A DNA stretch of 64,000 bases from Pseudarthrobacter psychrotolerans (GCF_009911795.1 NZ_CP047898.1:4216001-4280000), one strand, 5' to 3'. Numbered from the stretch's first letter, positions 35,948-45,363 are shown. A program made the numbers and translations. Notes: generated from the letters alone by a model not told the origin.

Positions 35948-36694
35948 ATGACTTACAAGCTTATTCTGCTGCGCCACGGCCACAGCGAATGGAACGCCAA
36001 GAACCTGTTCACCGGCTGGGTGGACGTTGACCTCAACGACCAGGGCCGCGAGGAAGCAGCACGCGGCGGCGAGCTTCTGGTTGAGAACAATCTTCTCCCG
36101 GATGTCCTCTACACGTCGCTCCTGAAGCGGGCCATCAACACGGCCAACATCTCCCTGGATAAGGCCGACCGCGGCTGGATCCCCGTCAAGCGGGACTGGC
36201 GCCTGAACGAACGCCACTACGGCGCCCTGCAGGGCAAGGACAAGGCGCAGACCCTGGCCGAATACGGCGAAGAGCAGTTCATGGAATGGCGCCGGTCCTA
36301 CGACACCCCGCCGCCGCCCCTGTCCGACGACTCAGAGTTCTCCCAGGCCCACGACCCCCGTTACGCGGACCTCGGCGATGCGCTGCCCCGCACCGAGTGC
36401 CTCAAGGATGTCCTGGTCCGCCTGCTTCCTTACTGGGAATCGGACATCAAGGAAGACCTCAAGGCAGGCAAGACCGTCCTGGTCACCGCCCACGGCAACT
36501 CGCTGCGCGCCCTGGTCAAGCACCTGGACGGCATCAGCGACGACGCCATCGCCAGCCTGAACATCCCCACGGGCATCCCGCTGGTCTATGACCTGGACGA
36601 GGACTTCCAGCCGGTCAAGCCGGGCGGCACATACCTGGATCCGGACGCCGCTGCGGAAGCCATCCTGGCAGTGGCCAACCAGGGCAAGAAGTAG
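35948..36694 (+). CDS. gpmA: 2,3-bisphosphoglycerate-dependent phosphoglycerate mutase
   Basis: Glycolytic enzyme that interconverts 3- and 2-phosphoglycerate, 248 aa. It has the phospho-histidine motif [18 protein letters not shown] at residue 7, [12 protein letters not shown] near 87, and the second histidine in [14 protein letters not shown] near 180. The ATG (MTYKLILL) follows AGGAT; an upstream in-frame extension inside the inverted repeat is implausible. It lies next to phoU and senX3-regX3, as in other actinobacteria. Confidence 0.95.
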   Translation: MTYKLILLRHGHSEWNAKNLFTGWVDVDLNDQGREEAARGGELLVENNLLPDVLYTSLLKRAINTANISLDKADRGWIPVKRDWRLNERHYGALQGKDKAQTLAEYGEEQFMEWRRSYDTPPPPLSDDSEFSQAHDPRYADLGDALPRTECLKDVLVRLLPYWESDIKEDLKAGKTVLVTAHGNSLRALVKHLDGISDDAIASLNIPTGIPLVYDLDEDFQPVKPGGTYLDPDAAAEAILAVANQGKK

Positions 36695-36700
36695 GACTCC

Positions 36701-36763
36701 GCGGGTTCTTCGCCGAGTGCTCGGTCGTTCCTCCCTTAGACGCACTCCGGCCGAAGAACCCGC
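36701..36763. repeat. Inverted repeat downstream of gpmA
   Basis: GCGGGTTCTTCG (36701-36712) and its exact complement (36752-36763) enclose a 39-nt loop. It lies between gpmA and the phoU/gpmA terminator. Confidence 0.7.
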
Positions 36764-36782
36764 TGCGTTGACGGTTAGTTGA

Positions 36783-36823
36783 CGACGGCGGGCCGGTCAC
36801 CTCAGGTGACCGGCCCGCCGTCG
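36783..36823. terminator. Bidirectional terminator between gpmA and phoU
   Basis: A perfect 20-bp stem (CGACGGCGGGCCGGTCACCT and complement) with a minimal loop, followed on the plus strand by TTCGTTGTT. Confidence 0.85.
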
Positions 36824-36842
36824 TTCGTTGTTAAGGCAGCAG

Positions 36843-37496
36843 TTAGATGCCCTGCGGCTGCCATTCGCCGGTGACGAGGTACGTGACCTTGCGGGCCACT
36901 GACACGCCGTGGTCCGCGAACCGTTCGAAGTAGCGGCTCGCCAGGGCCACATCCACGGTGGTGGCGGGGGACTCGGCCCAGTCCGGGGCGGCGATCGCCT
37001 TGAAGACACTCAGGTGAAGATCGTCGATGGTGCTGTTGGCCTTGAGGATGTCGCGGGCCACTTCGAGGTCCCGGGATTCCAGCAGCACGACGAGCTTGTC
37101 CGCGATCAGTTGGTCCTGCTCGGCCATCTTGTTAAACGTTTCCGTCATGGACGCAGGAATCACCGTGGACGGGAAGCGCAGCCTCGCCAGCTGGGCGATG
37201 TGGCGGGCCAGGTCACCCATCCGCTCCAGGGAAGCGCTCATGCGCAAGGAGCCCACAATCATCCGCAGGTCGCTGGCCACCGGCCCCTGCAGGGCAAGGA
37301 TATCGATGGCGCGCTCATCGAGGCTGGTCTGCAAAAAGTCGATGCGGGCGTCCGCGGCAATGACGTCCTCAGCCAGATCAACGTCGGCAACCTGGAAGGA
37401 CGTAGCGGCCTTCCCCATTGCCTCGCTGACCAGCTTCGAAATCTCCACCAGCTGCTCACCCACCTGGGTCAGCTCTTCCTGAAAAACCTTACGCAC
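36843..37496 (-). CDS. phoU: Phosphate-signalling regulator PhoU
   Basis: 217-aa all-helical protein with two PhoU domains. The first has VRKVFQEELTQVGEQLVEIS and ERMGDLARHIAQLARLRFP, the second ILKANSTIDDLHLSVF and YFERFADHGVSVARKVTYL; the E-R-(M/F)-x-D-(L/H) metal motifs are present in both. PhoU restrains the phosphate sensor kinase when phosphate is plentiful. The GTG start has GAAAGGA about 9 nt upstream; a longer in-frame reading would run across the divergent promoter. Confidence 0.93.
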   Translation of the reverse strand: MRKVFQEELTQVGEQLVEISKLVSEAMGKAATSFQVADVDLAEDVIAADARIDFLQTSLDERAIDILALQGPVASDLRMIVGSLRMSASLERMGDLARHIAQLARLRFPSTVIPASMTETFNKMAEQDQLIADKLVVLLESRDLEVARDILKANSTIDDLHLSVFKAIAAPDWAESPATTVDVALASRYFERFADHGVSVARKVTYLVTGEWQPQGI

Positions 37497-37584
37497 GTGG
37501 GCGTCCTTTCTTTGGAACTCCGCCCTTAGGTGGCAGACGGAACTCATGTCGCCATTCGGCACTCCAACGTATAACTCTGTCAGC

Positions 37585-37628
37585 GTCCGGTAAACGATTA
37601 GCCGCTTGTAGATGAACGTTAGCTGAAC
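37585..37628. promoter_or_regulatory. PHO-box-like 11-nt direct repeats between phoU and senX3
   Basis: Read on the minus strand, GTTCAGCTAAC and GTTCATCTACA follow each other without a gap (37628-37607), then a degenerate unit and GTTTACCGGAC (37595-37585) in the same 11-nt register. Streptomyces PHO boxes are tandem 11-nt repeats beginning GTTCA. Candidate site for RegX3/PhoP. Confidence 0.5.
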
Positions 37629-37676
37629 CGTCCCCGCGACGGCCCAGGACGCACCGTCCGGGCAGGAAGCACCGCC

Positions 37677-37682
37677 TAAGCT
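37677..37682 (+). promoter_or_regulatory. -10 hexamer TAAGCT of senX3
   Basis: Six nt before the GTG at 37689, with no Shine-Dalgarno at the right place. This suggests a leaderless senX3-regX3 transcript. Confidence 0.5.
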
Positions 37683-37688
37683 GGAGCT

Positions 37689-38906
37689 GTGGATCCTATG
37701 CTCATCGGTGTCATCGCCGGCCTTCTCGGCCTGTCGCTCGGCACCTTCGGCGTGCTCGCTTTCAGGATCAGTGAAAAGCAGCGCAAGCTTGTTGACGTCG
37801 ACCTGGACGAACCCGCTTTGCCGGCCGGCGCCGCGGAAGTGCTGGCCGTCGTCGGACGGGCTTTTGTGGTGGTGGACGCGGTGGACGGTGTGGTGCGCGC
37901 CAGCCCCGCAGCCTATGCGTACGGCCTGGTACGCGGCCATACGGTGGTCCACAAGGAACTGCTGGACATGACGGCAGGCGTGCGCCGCGACGGCGTGATC
38001 CTGGAAAAACGGCTGGAACTGCCGCGCGGTCCGCTGGGCCAGGGAACTATCATCGTGCAGGTCCGGGCAGCCATGCTCGGCGAGGAATATATCGTGCTGC
38101 TGGCTGACGATCGCACCGAAATCACCCGCACCGAAGAGATCCGAAACGACTTCGTGGCCAACGTCTCCCACGAGCTGAAGACCCCCGTGGGCGCAATTTC
38201 CCTCCTGGCCGAGGCGCTGGAGTCCTCAGCGGACGACGAACAAGCGGTCCGCCGGTTCGCCAAGCGGATGCACAAGGAATCAGGCCGGCTGGCCGCCCTG
38301 GTCCAGGACATCATCGAACTTTCTCGCCTCCAGGGGGCCAGTGTCTCCCAGGAGGGTAAGGCCGTGGACATCAACGCGGTCATCACTGAAGCAGTGGACC
38401 GGTCCCAGCTTCCCGCTGAAAGCAAGAACATCCGGATCGTGGTGGGTGACCGGGTTGAAGCCACAGTCTTTGGTGACCGGGACCTGCTGGTGACAGCACT
38501 GCGTAACCTGATCGACAACGCCATCCGTTACTCCCCGGAAAACACCAGGGTGGGCGTGGGCGTCCGGTCCAAGGACGGGCTGATCGCGGTGTCGGTCACG
38601 GACCAGGGCGAGGGGCTGACCCCGGAGGACCAGGAGCGTGTCTTTGAGCGCTTCTACAGGGTGGATGCGGCGCGTTCGCGCCACACCGGCGGAACCGGCC
38701 TGGGCCTGAGCATCGTCAAACACGTTGCATCCAACCACGGCGGCGAAGTGACATTGTGGTCACGGCCCGGCCAGGGTTCCACCTTCACCCTGCGGCTGCC
38801 TGAGATGGAAAACCAGGACGAACCGGATACTGCAGGTGTCAAACAACGAGCCGTACCCGAGCGTGTCAAAGAACGCGGCGTACATGAGCAAGGAGCCAGC
38901 GCTTGA
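37689..38906 (+). CDS. senX3: Sensor histidine kinase SenX3 (phosphate response)
   Basis: 405-aa membrane kinase. It has one N-terminal membrane segment (LIGVIAGLLGLSLGTFGVLAF), a PAS-like region at about residues 50-140, the H-box FVANVSHELKTPVGAI near 155 (phosphorylated His), N-box NLIDNAIRYSPEN near 277, and G boxes VTDQGEGL and GGTGLGLSIVKHV near 303 and 337. It partners with the RegX3 gene that follows with a 4-bp overlap, and is divergent from phoU. Confidence 0.93.
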   Translation: MDPMLIGVIAGLLGLSLGTFGVLAFRISEKQRKLVDVDLDEPALPAGAAEVLAVVGRAFVVVDAVDGVVRASPAAYAYGLVRGHTVVHKELLDMTAGVRRDGVILEKRLELPRGPLGQGTIIVQVRAAMLGEEYIVLLADDRTEITRTEEIRNDFVANVSHELKTPVGAISLLAEALESSADDEQAVRRFAKRMHKESGRLAALVQDIIELSRLQGASVSQEGKAVDINAVITEAVDRSQLPAESKNIRIVVGDRVEATVFGDRDLLVTALRNLIDNAIRYSPENTRVGVGVRSKDGLIAVSVTDQGEGLTPEDQERVFERFYRVDAARSRHTGGTGLGLSIVKHVASNHGGEVTLWSRPGQGSTFTLRLPEMENQDEPDTAGVKQRAVPERVKERGVHEQGASA

Positions 38907-39583
38907 GCAGGATTTTGATTGTCGAAGACGAAGAATCTTTCAGTGACCCGTTGTCCTATTTGCTGGGCAAGGAGGGGTTCGAGGTTGAAGTTGTGGACAA
39001 CGGCCTGGACGCCATCACCGAATTCGACCGGAACGGGGCGGACCTGGTGCTGCTGGATCTGCAGCTCCCGGGCCTGTCAGGTACTGAGGTCTGCCGCCAG
39101 CTGAGGCAGCGCTCCAGTGTCCCGGTGATCATGCTGACGGCCAAGGACTCCGAGATAGACAAGGTGGTGGGCCTGGAGCTGGGTGCGGACGACTACGTCA
39201 CCAAGCCTTACTCCTCCCGCGAACTGGTGGCCCGCGTCCGGGCCGTGCTCCGCCGGCAGGGCGAACCCGAGGAACTGATCTCGGCCACAGTCCAGGCGGG
39301 TCCTGTCCGGATGGACATCGAACGGCATGTGGTCAGCGTGGGCGGCGAGCAGGTCCTCCTGCCGCTGAAGGAATTCGAGCTGCTGGAAATGCTGCTGCGC
39401 AACTCCGGCCGCGTGCTGACCCGCGGCCAGCTGATCGACCGCGTCTGGGGTTCGGACTATGTGGGGGATACCAAGACCCTGGACGTCCACGTCAAGCGCC
39501 TGCGCGGCAAGATCGAACCGGACCCCTCCGTGCCCCGCTACCTGGTAACCGTCCGCGGCCTGGGCTACAAGTTCGAGCCGTAG
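38903..39583 (+). CDS. regX3: Response regulator RegX3 (OmpR family)
   Basis: 226-aa regulator. The receiver domain has the acidic pair in IVEDEESF, the phospho-acceptor Asp in LVLLDLQLPGLSG near residue 52 and Lys in IMLTAKDSEID near 101. The C-terminal winged helix is clear (LPLKEFELLEMLLRNSGRVL, TRGQLIDRVWG). The TTG start overlaps the senX3 stop (TTGA), so the two are translationally coupled. A strong terminator follows. Confidence 0.93.
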   Translation: MSRILIVEDEESFSDPLSYLLGKEGFEVEVVDNGLDAITEFDRNGADLVLLDLQLPGLSGTEVCRQLRQRSSVPVIMLTAKDSEIDKVVGLELGADDYVTKPYSSRELVARVRAVLRRQGEPEELISATVQAGPVRMDIERHVVSVGGEQVLLPLKEFELLEMLLRNSGRVLTRGQLIDRVWGSDYVGDTKTLDVHVKRLRGKIEPDPSVPRYLVTVRGLGYKFEP

Positions 39584-39639
39584 GCCTCCCCGCCGGTAAG
39601 GCACACCAGCCACCCCACGAGGCTTCAGTAAGCATAAAA

Positions 39640-39667
39640 GGAGGGGCTCCCCACGGGGAGCCCCTCC
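39640..39667. terminator. Bidirectional terminator after regX3
   Basis: A perfect 13-bp stem (GGAGGGGCTCCCC) with an AC loop, flanked by TTTGTG on the plus strand and TTTTATG on the minus strand. It lies between regX3 and the convergent lipoprotein gene. Confidence 0.88.
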
Positions 39668-39689
39668 ATTTGTGCTCTGTTGCTGTTGC

Positions 39690-40250
39690 TTAGTGGGCCG
39701 CTGCCGTGCTGGTGGCCGACGGCGACGGGCTGGGTGTGGCGGATCCGGTCGGTTCGCTGCCGGCCGGCAGGTACTCCTTGTACTCCGCGAGGGAAGCATC
39801 CAGGACAGGTATCTTCACAGACTTGCTCACGTTGGTGCCGTCTTCAGTGACCTTGACGTCCACCATCGAACCGGCGATGCCGCCGCTCGTGCTGAGGATG
39901 GCCTCATCCGTGGAGTCGTTGAGCAGCGTGTAGGAGTTGGCTTTCACCGGCACCTGCGTCTGCGAACCCTCGGCACCGTTGACCGTGAGCTTGACGTCCT
40001 TTGAAGAGGAGTTGTAGACGGCGCCGAGCAGGCGGCCGGGCTTGTCTTCGCCGGCGGAGACAATCAGCATGTTGCGCAGCTGCAGCGGACCCAGGTCGGC
40101 GCGGATACCGTCCGATGCCGCGTACTGGTGAGAAGTCTGCTGGGGGTTGATGTAGCCACAGCCTGTCATCGTCGCCAGGACGAGGGCCAGGGATCCTGCC
40201 GCCAGTGCCAGTTTGCCGCCCTGGGCCCGGTTCATCGCAGTGAAACGCAC
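39690..40250 (-). CDS. Predicted lipoprotein of unknown function
   Basis: 186-aa exported protein with signal peptide GKLALAAGSLALVLATMTGC (lipobox, Cys near residue 31). A beta-rich middle (LGAVYNSSSKDVKLTVNGA) and a low-complexity Ser/Pro/Ala/Thr tail follow. Similar small lipoproteins are common beside regX3 and carD in this group, with unknown role. GTG at 40250 was chosen because GAGGAG lies 8 nt upstream; an ATG 5 codons in is an alternative. The 255 bp between this gene and carD show no other gene. Confidence 0.75.
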   Translation of the reverse strand: MRFTAMNRAQGGKLALAAGSLALVLATMTGCGYINPQQTSHQYAASDGIRADLGPLQLRNMLIVSAGEDKPGRLLGAVYNSSSKDVKLTVNGAEGSQTQVPVKANSYTLLNDSTDEAILSTSGGIAGSMVDVKVTEDGTNVSKSVKIPVLDASLAEYKEYLPAGSEPTGSATPSPSPSATSTAAAH

Positions 40251-40505
40251 GTCACGTACTCCTCGAGAGTCTTGAAACATTATTCAGCCATAGCCTAACG
40301 GCAAACCGGGCCAAACGAGGATTCCGCGCGGTCACATTGCCCTTGGCAGCAGGCCGCGCATGCACTATTATCTGCATCCGTCAAGGGGTCCAAGGGGGTC
40401 TATTCTGCCCATTTTCCGCGTATTTCCGGGGTTTCGGGGCCGGTTCGAGGCCAGTCATATGCCTGAATCGTGATAAACTGGTCTGCGGGAAAGGGGAATG
40501 TCCAC

Positions 40506-40988
40506 ATGGTATTTGAGGTCGGCGAGACAGTAGTTTACCCTCACCACGGTGCTGCAAAAATTGAAGAAATCAAGATGCGCACTGTCAAGGGCGAAGAGAA
40601 AATGTATCTCAAGCTCAAGGTGGCTCAGGGTGATCTGACCATTGAAGTTCCAGCAGAGAACGTTGACCTTGTTGGGGTTCGTGACGTAGTGGGCAAGGAA
40701 GGTCTGGAGCACGTATTCGATGTTCTCCGGGCCGAGTTCACTGAAGAACCCACCAACTGGTCGCGCAGATACAAGGCAAATCTGGAGAAGCTTGCTTCCG
40801 GTGACGTCATCAAGGTAGCAGAGGTTGTTCGCGACCTCTGGCGCCGTGATCACGATCGGGGCCTTTCCGCAGGTGAGAAGCGCATGCTGGCCAAGGCCCG
40901 TCAGATTCTGATTTCAGAACTTGCATTGGCTGAAAAGACTGATGAAGAGAAGGCTGCAAGCGTTCTCGACGAGGTCCTGGCTTCCTAA
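40506..40988 (+). CDS. carD: CarD-family RNA polymerase-binding regulator
   Basis: 160-aa transcription regulator that stabilises open complexes, notably at rRNA promoters, by binding the beta subunit of RNA polymerase. The N-terminal Tudor-like RNAP-interaction domain begins [19 protein letters not shown]. The C-terminal helical DNA-binding part includes [18 protein letters not shown] and [26 protein letters not shown] upstream is the RBS. It starts the conserved carD-ispD-ispF-cysS-rlmB order. Confidence 0.93.
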   Translation: MVFEVGETVVYPHHGAAKIEEIKMRTVKGEEKMYLKLKVAQGDLTIEVPAENVDLVGVRDVVGKEGLEHVFDVLRAEFTEEPTNWSRRYKANLEKLASGDVIKVAEVVRDLWRRDHDRGLSAGEKRMLAKARQILISELALAEKTDEEKAASVLDEVLAS

Positions 40989-40996
40989 GAATTGAA

Positions 40997-41034
40997 CCCC
41001 GGGGGTACGCAAGTGCCTCCGGGGCTTCTTTTTG
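40997..41034 (+). terminator. Rho-independent terminator after carD
   Basis: A 12-bp stem beginning CCCCGG with two G-U pairs and a GCAA tetraloop, followed by CTTCTTTTTG. Confidence 0.85.
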
Positions 41035-41120
41035 CCCTTTTTCGGACCACGTCAGAACCACGTCCGCTGCGCCGGGCGCGTCGCGCGGGCGGGATTCGGC
41101 CGGCCGGGCAGGCGGGCACG

Positions 41121-41126
41121 TAGGCT
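41121..41126 (+). promoter_or_regulatory. -10 hexamer TAGGCT of ispD
   Basis: Seven nt before the ATG at 41134, with no Shine-Dalgarno sequence. Confidence 0.5.
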
Positions 41127-41133
41127 GGACAGC

Positions 41134-41940
41134 ATGAACAAAGGACTTCCCCGCCCCGTCACCGCCGTCGTCATTGTGGCTGCCGGTTCCGGCGAACGGC
41201 TGGGTTACGGCATGCCCAAGGCGCGCGTTCCACTGGGGAGTGACACCATCCTCACCCATGCCCTCCGGGGCGTCGCGGCCGCGGGCGTCGCACGCCAGAT
41301 CTGTATTGCCCTGCCGCCCGGCGATACCGTCCTGCAGGAATTGTGCGCGGCCTTCGCCGAGGAACTCCGGGCGGGGCACGGCGACAACCCGGAGAACCCG
41401 GTTCCCCTGCTGACAACGGTCGACGGCGGTGCCACCCGTGCGGCGTCCGTCCGCTCTGCGCTGGCCGCCTTGCTCGACGGCACCGAAGCTGTGCTGGTCC
41501 ACGACGCCGCCAGGGCGCTGACGCCCGAGTACGTCTTTCACCGCGTGGTTGATTCGCTGGCCGCCGGCGCCGCTGCCGTGATTCCGGCAATACCGGTGGT
41601 GGATACGGTGAAGATGGTTACCCCCACGACCGGTGATGACAGCAGTATCGCCCCGGAACTCGTGACCGGTACCGCCCCGCGGGAAGAACTCCGTTCGGTC
41701 CAGACGCCCCAGGGGTTCCGCCTGGCCACACTGCTCCAGGCCCATCAGGCGGCGGCGGGTTTTGACGAGAAGCAGGCTGCGGCGGTCACCGACGACGCCA
41801 TGCTGGTGGAGTTGCTGGGAGTTCCCGTGCACGTAGTGCACGGCGCCACCCAGTCATTGAAAATCACCACTCCGCTGGACCTGATCATTGCCGAAGGGCT
41901 GCTGGAAGGCCCGTTGGGCATACGCTGGGTGGAAGGCTGA
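41134..41940 (+). CDS. ispD: 2-C-methyl-D-erythritol 4-phosphate cytidylyltransferase
   Basis: MEP-pathway enzyme making CDP-methylerythritol, 268 aa. It has the CTP-binding loop [18 protein letters not shown] at residue 12, [17 protein letters not shown] near 100, [12 protein letters not shown] near 122 and the C-terminal [13 protein letters not shown] near 190. The ATG (MNKGLPRP) is preceded by a -10 hexamer 7 nt upstream. ispF follows after 2 bp. Confidence 0.93.
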   Translation: MNKGLPRPVTAVVIVAAGSGERLGYGMPKARVPLGSDTILTHALRGVAAAGVARQICIALPPGDTVLQELCAAFAEELRAGHGDNPENPVPLLTTVDGGATRAASVRSALAALLDGTEAVLVHDAARALTPEYVFHRVVDSLAAGAAAVIPAIPVVDTVKMVTPTTGDDSSIAPELVTGTAPREELRSVQTPQGFRLATLLQAHQAAAGFDEKQAAAVTDDAMLVELLGVPVHVVHGATQSLKITTPLDLIIAEGLLEGPLGIRWVEG

Positions 41941-41942
41941 TC

Positions 41943-42440
41943 ATGAGTGAGGCAAGGATGATCCTGCCGCGTACCGGTATCGGCCTGGATGTCCATGCCT
42001 ACGCCTCCGATGACCTCCCCCGGCCTCTTTGGCTGGGCGGGCTGTTCTGGGAGGGCGAGCGTGGACTGGCCGGGCATTCGGACGGGGACCCGGTGGCCCA
42101 TGCCGCCGCTGACGCCCTGTTCTCGGCCGCCGGCGTCGGGGACCTCGGCACGCACTTCGGCACCGACCGCCCGGAGTTCGCCGGCGCCTCCGGCATCACG
42201 CTCCTGGCCGAGGCGGCGAAGATTGTCCGTGCTGCCGGCTTTGAGATCGGCAACGTCGCGGTTCAGTTCGTGGCTACCCGGCCCAAATTCGGCCCGCGGC
42301 GGGAAGAATCCCAACGTGTGCTGAGCGAAGCGGCCGGGGCTCCGGTCAGTGTCACCGCAACCACCAGCGACGGATTGGGATTCACCGGCAGGGGCGAGGG
42401 CATTTCCGCCGTCGCCACCGCTTTGGTCTATCCGCGCTGA
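41943..42440 (+). CDS. ispF: 2-C-methyl-D-erythritol 2,4-cyclodiphosphate synthase
   Basis: Next-but-one enzyme of the MEP pathway, 165 aa. Zinc-binding residues are in GIGLDVHAY near residue 13 and [18 protein letters not shown] near 42, with [16 protein letters not shown] near 66 and the C-terminal [17 protein letters not shown]. It starts 2 bp after ispD and is cotranscribed. Confidence 0.94.
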   Translation: MSEARMILPRTGIGLDVHAYASDDLPRPLWLGGLFWEGERGLAGHSDGDPVAHAAADALFSAAGVGDLGTHFGTDRPEFAGASGITLLAEAAKIVRAAGFEIGNVAVQFVATRPKFGPRREESQRVLSEAAGAPVSVTATTSDGLGFTGRGEGISAVATALVYPR

Positions 42441-42501
42441 TTCAACCCCGGGCCGTTCAGGCCGGATATCGCGCGGGGGCCGGCGCACAGGCCTTTTCCG
42501 C

Positions 42502-42507
42502 TAATCT
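42502..42507 (+). promoter_or_regulatory. -10 hexamer TAATCT of cysS
   Basis: Six nt before the GTG at 42514. It indicates a leaderless cysS transcript separate from ispDF. Confidence 0.5.
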
Positions 42508-42513
42508 GGAGCG

Positions 42514-43980
42514 GTGACTCTCCGCTTCTATGACACCGCTGCCGCCGAAGTCCGTGACTTCGTTCCCCTCGTCCCGGGAAAAGCGAGCCTGTACTACTGC
42601 GGAGCCACCGTGCAGGGCATGCCGCACGTGGGTCACATCCGCTCGGCGATCGCCTTTGACCAGCTCACCCGCTGGCTCGAGTACAAGGGGCTGCGGGTCA
42701 CCGTGGTCCGCAACGTCACAGACATCGATGACAAGATCCTCGCCAAGTCTGCCGAGTCGTTCAGCCCGGACTTCGAAGCCGGGCCGGACACGGTCCGCGA
42801 GGAGGAATGGTGGGCGCTGGCCTACCGCTACGAGCAGGCGTTCCAGCAGGCTTACGACACGCTCGGTGTTGCCCGGCCCACCTATGAGCCCCGGGCTACC
42901 GGCCATATCCCCGAAATGCACGCGCTGATCCAGCAGCTGATCGTCCGGGGCCACGCCTACCCGGCGCTGGACGACTCCGGCGACGTCTACTTCGACGTAC
43001 GGTCCTGGGACAAGTACGGGTCACTGACGCGCCAGAACATTGACGACATGCAGGGCGCCCCGGACGCGGATCCGCGCGGCAAGAAGGACCCCCGCGACTT
43101 TGCGCTGTGGAAGGGTTCCAAAGAAGGAGAGCCGACGACGGCGGGCTGGGCCTCGCCCTGGGGCGCCGGCCGCCCGGGCTGGCACCTGGAATGCTCCGCC
43201 ATGGTCACCAAGTACCTCGGCACCGCATTTGATATCCACGGCGGCGGACTGGACCTGCGTTTCCCGCACCACGAAAACGAGATGGCCCAATCCCAGGCCG
43301 CCGGGCACGGGTTCGCCAACTTCTGGATGCACAACGGCATGGTCACCTACCAGGGCGAAAAAATGTCCAAGTCCATCGGCAACACCATCAGCCCTTCGGA
43401 GATGCTGGACCTCGCGTCACCGCGGGTGGTCCGTTACTACCTCGGGCAGGCCCACTACCGCTCAGTGCTGGACTACCGTCCCACGTCGCTGGAAGAAGCC
43501 GCCGCCGCCGTCGAACGCATCGACGGTTTCCAGGCGAAGGCCGTAGCCCGCTTCGGTACGGATTTCGGCTTTGTGGCGGGCAACCTCGGCCCGTCCACGG
43601 AGGCTCTCCGCACTTTCGAGGCGGCGATGGATGACGACCTGAACGTCCCGCGCGCCTTGGCGGCCCTGCACGAAACGGTGCGCGCCGGCAACAACGCCCT
43701 CGCAGAAGGCGACGACGAAGCCGGGCGGCATGCGATGAACGCGGTCATGATCATGACCACCGCCTTGGGACTGAACGCCGTTGCTGCGCCCGACGCCGGT
43801 AACGCCCGCGAATCGGCCGCCCTCAACGTCCTTGTGGAAGCCCAACTCGCTGCCCGCGCGCAGGCCCGGGCCACCAAGGACTGGGCCGCCTCCGACGCCA
43901 TCCGGGACACCCTGAAGGCGGCCGGCGTCGTCGTCGAAGATGGGGCAGCTGGCGCGACCTGGAGCCTGCAACGGGACTGA
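42514..43980 (+). CDS. cysS: Cysteinyl-tRNA synthetase
   Basis: Charges tRNA-Cys, 488 aa. The class I signature is in [17 protein letters not shown] near residue 34, zinc ligands include the Cys in LYYCGATV and WHLECSAM with HH in [12 protein letters not shown], and the KMSKS loop is [14 protein letters not shown] near 285. The anticodon-binding end ([17 protein letters not shown]) is complete. The GTG start is supported by TAATCT 6 nt upstream. Confidence 0.95.
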   Translation: MTLRFYDTAAAEVRDFVPLVPGKASLYYCGATVQGMPHVGHIRSAIAFDQLTRWLEYKGLRVTVVRNVTDIDDKILAKSAESFSPDFEAGPDTVREEEWWALAYRYEQAFQQAYDTLGVARPTYEPRATGHIPEMHALIQQLIVRGHAYPALDDSGDVYFDVRSWDKYGSLTRQNIDDMQGAPDADPRGKKDPRDFALWKGSKEGEPTTAGWASPWGAGRPGWHLECSAMVTKYLGTAFDIHGGGLDLRFPHHENEMAQSQAAGHGFANFWMHNGMVTYQGEKMSKSIGNTISPSEMLDLASPRVVRYYLGQAHYRSVLDYRPTSLEEAAAAVERIDGFQAKAVARFGTDFGFVAGNLGPSTEALRTFEAAMDDDLNVPRALAALHETVRAGNNALAEGDDEAGRHAMNAVMIMTTALGLNAVAAPDAGNARESAALNVLVEAQLAARAQARATKDWAASDAIRDTLKAAGVVVEDGAAGATWSLQRD

Positions 43981-44048
43981 ACCGGCGATTTTACTTGATT
44001 CAGTAGACTGGTAAGCAGACTCAGTCAAACAATCAAGGGTGGAAAATC

Positions 44049-45038
44049 ATGGCCAACAACGGTCGCCGGTCGGTCAAAGCAAAGAAGGGGCCAACCATCG
44101 GAACCGGTGGCCATGGCCGCAAGGCCCTGGAAGGCAAGGGTCCCACGCCCAAGGCGGAGGACCGCCCGTACCACAAGGCGCACAAGAGCAAGCAGCTTTC
44201 CGAACGTTCGGCCGCCAAGCGCGGAACGGGCGCGCGCAGCGCCGGCGCCTCCCGCTCGGGCCCCAAGGGCCGCGCCACCGAGGAAGTTGTCACCGGCCGT
44301 AACTCGGTTGTCGAAGCCCTCCGCGCCGGGATCCCCGCGAAGGCCCTGCACATCGCCATCCGGATTGAAATGGATGACCGTGTCAAGGAGTCGCTGAAGA
44401 TCGCCGCCGAGCGCGGCATCCCGCTGCTCGAGACCGGCAAGACCGAACTGGACCGCATGACGGAAGACGCCGTGCACCAGGGCCTGGTCCTGCAGATCCC
44501 GCCCTACGAGTACCAGGACGCGTATGACCTGGCCGAGGAAACCGTGGACCGCTGGAAGAAGGGCCACGTAGCCAACGCGCCGCTGTTTGTTGCCCTGGAC
44601 GGCATCACGGACCCGCGAAACCTCGGTGCCATCATCCGCTCCGTCTCGGCCTTCAGCGGCCACGGCGTCATCGTCCCGGAACGCCGCTCCGTGGGCGTCA
44701 CTGCATCGGCCTGGAAGACCAGCGCCGGCGCGGCCGTTCGCGTTCCGGTGGCACGTGCCGGCAACCTGAACAGTGCCCTGAAGCAGTTCAAGAACATGGG
44801 CATCTTTGTCCTGGGGCTTGACGGCGACGGCGACGTTTCGCTGCCTGACCTCACCCTGGCCACGGAGCCCGTATGCATTGTGGTCGGTTCCGAGGGCAAG
44901 GGCCTGAGCCGCCTGGTCCGTGAAAACTGCGACCAGATCGTCTCCATCCCGATCAACTCCGCCATGGAATCGCTCAACGCGTCCATGGCCGTTGGCATCT
45001 CGCTGTACGAAATCTCCAGGCAGCGCGCCGTTAAGTAA
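44049..45038 (+). CDS. rlmB: 23S rRNA 2'-O-ribose methyltransferase, TrmH/SpoU family
   Basis: 329-aa protein. A basic, disordered N-terminus of about 80 residues (rich in Lys, Arg, Gly) precedes an RNA-binding domain (TGRNSVVEALRAGIPAKALH). The knotted SPOUT fold follows: DGITDPRNLGAIIRSVSAF near 185, VVGSEGKGLSRLV near 280 and IPINSAMESLNASMAVGISL near 302. It most likely modifies G2251 of 23S rRNA, but related tRNA enzymes cannot be excluded. AAGGGTGG precedes the ATG. Confidence 0.88.
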   Translation: MANNGRRSVKAKKGPTIGTGGHGRKALEGKGPTPKAEDRPYHKAHKSKQLSERSAAKRGTGARSAGASRSGPKGRATEEVVTGRNSVVEALRAGIPAKALHIAIRIEMDDRVKESLKIAAERGIPLLETGKTELDRMTEDAVHQGLVLQIPPYEYQDAYDLAEETVDRWKKGHVANAPLFVALDGITDPRNLGAIIRSVSAFSGHGVIVPERRSVGVTASAWKTSAGAAVRVPVARAGNLNSALKQFKNMGIFVLGLDGDGDVSLPDLTLATEPVCIVVGSEGKGLSRLVRENCDQIVSIPINSAMESLNASMAVGISLYEISRQRAVK

Positions 45039-45097
45039 CTCGCTGCGAGGCGGCGGCACAGCCGCCGTCCTCCGCGTGCTGCTCCCCACCGTCTCCC

Positions 45098-45142
45098 TGA
45101 CCTCGCAAGCTCGGCCAGGGAACCCGGACGGTGTGGGCCCAC
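45098..45142. repeat. Diverged single copy of the 57-bp repeat unit
   Basis: It shares CTCGCAAGCTCG, CAGGGAACCC and GTGTGGGCCCA-like blocks, in the same order and spacing, with the array at 34596-34993. It lies in the 330-bp gap after rlmB and shows that the unit is dispersed in the genome. Confidence 0.7.
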
Positions 45143-45233
45143 TTCGTCGCTCTGACGCACGCTTCCGGACGCCAGCGGTGCCCCCGAAGCCCCCGCCTCC
45201 GCCGCGGCTGCTGCTCCGGTGGTCGAGCCTGTC

Positions 45234-45270
45234 GAGACCCCTTATGCCACATCACGGCAGGAGGGGTCTC
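45234..45270. repeat. Inverted repeat, possible terminator or REP-like element
   Basis: GAGACCCCT and its exact complement enclose a 19-nt loop. Just upstream is GGTGGTCGAGCCTGTCGAGA, which resembles intergenic repeats I recall from related genomes. It may terminate rlmB. Confidence 0.5.
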
Positions 45271-45357
45271 GCTTTCGGGTTAGAACTCCCGGCGGTTTGC
45301 CAGGACCCTATGATGTCGTCATAAAAGCGGCAGTGCAGTTCAGCAGCCGCTGGCCGC

Positions 45358-45363
45358 TACCAT
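45358..45363 (+). promoter_or_regulatory. -10 hexamer TACCAT of glgX
   Basis: Seven nt before the ATG at 45371 and four before the ATG at 45368. The spacing favours 45371 as the start. Confidence 0.4.
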
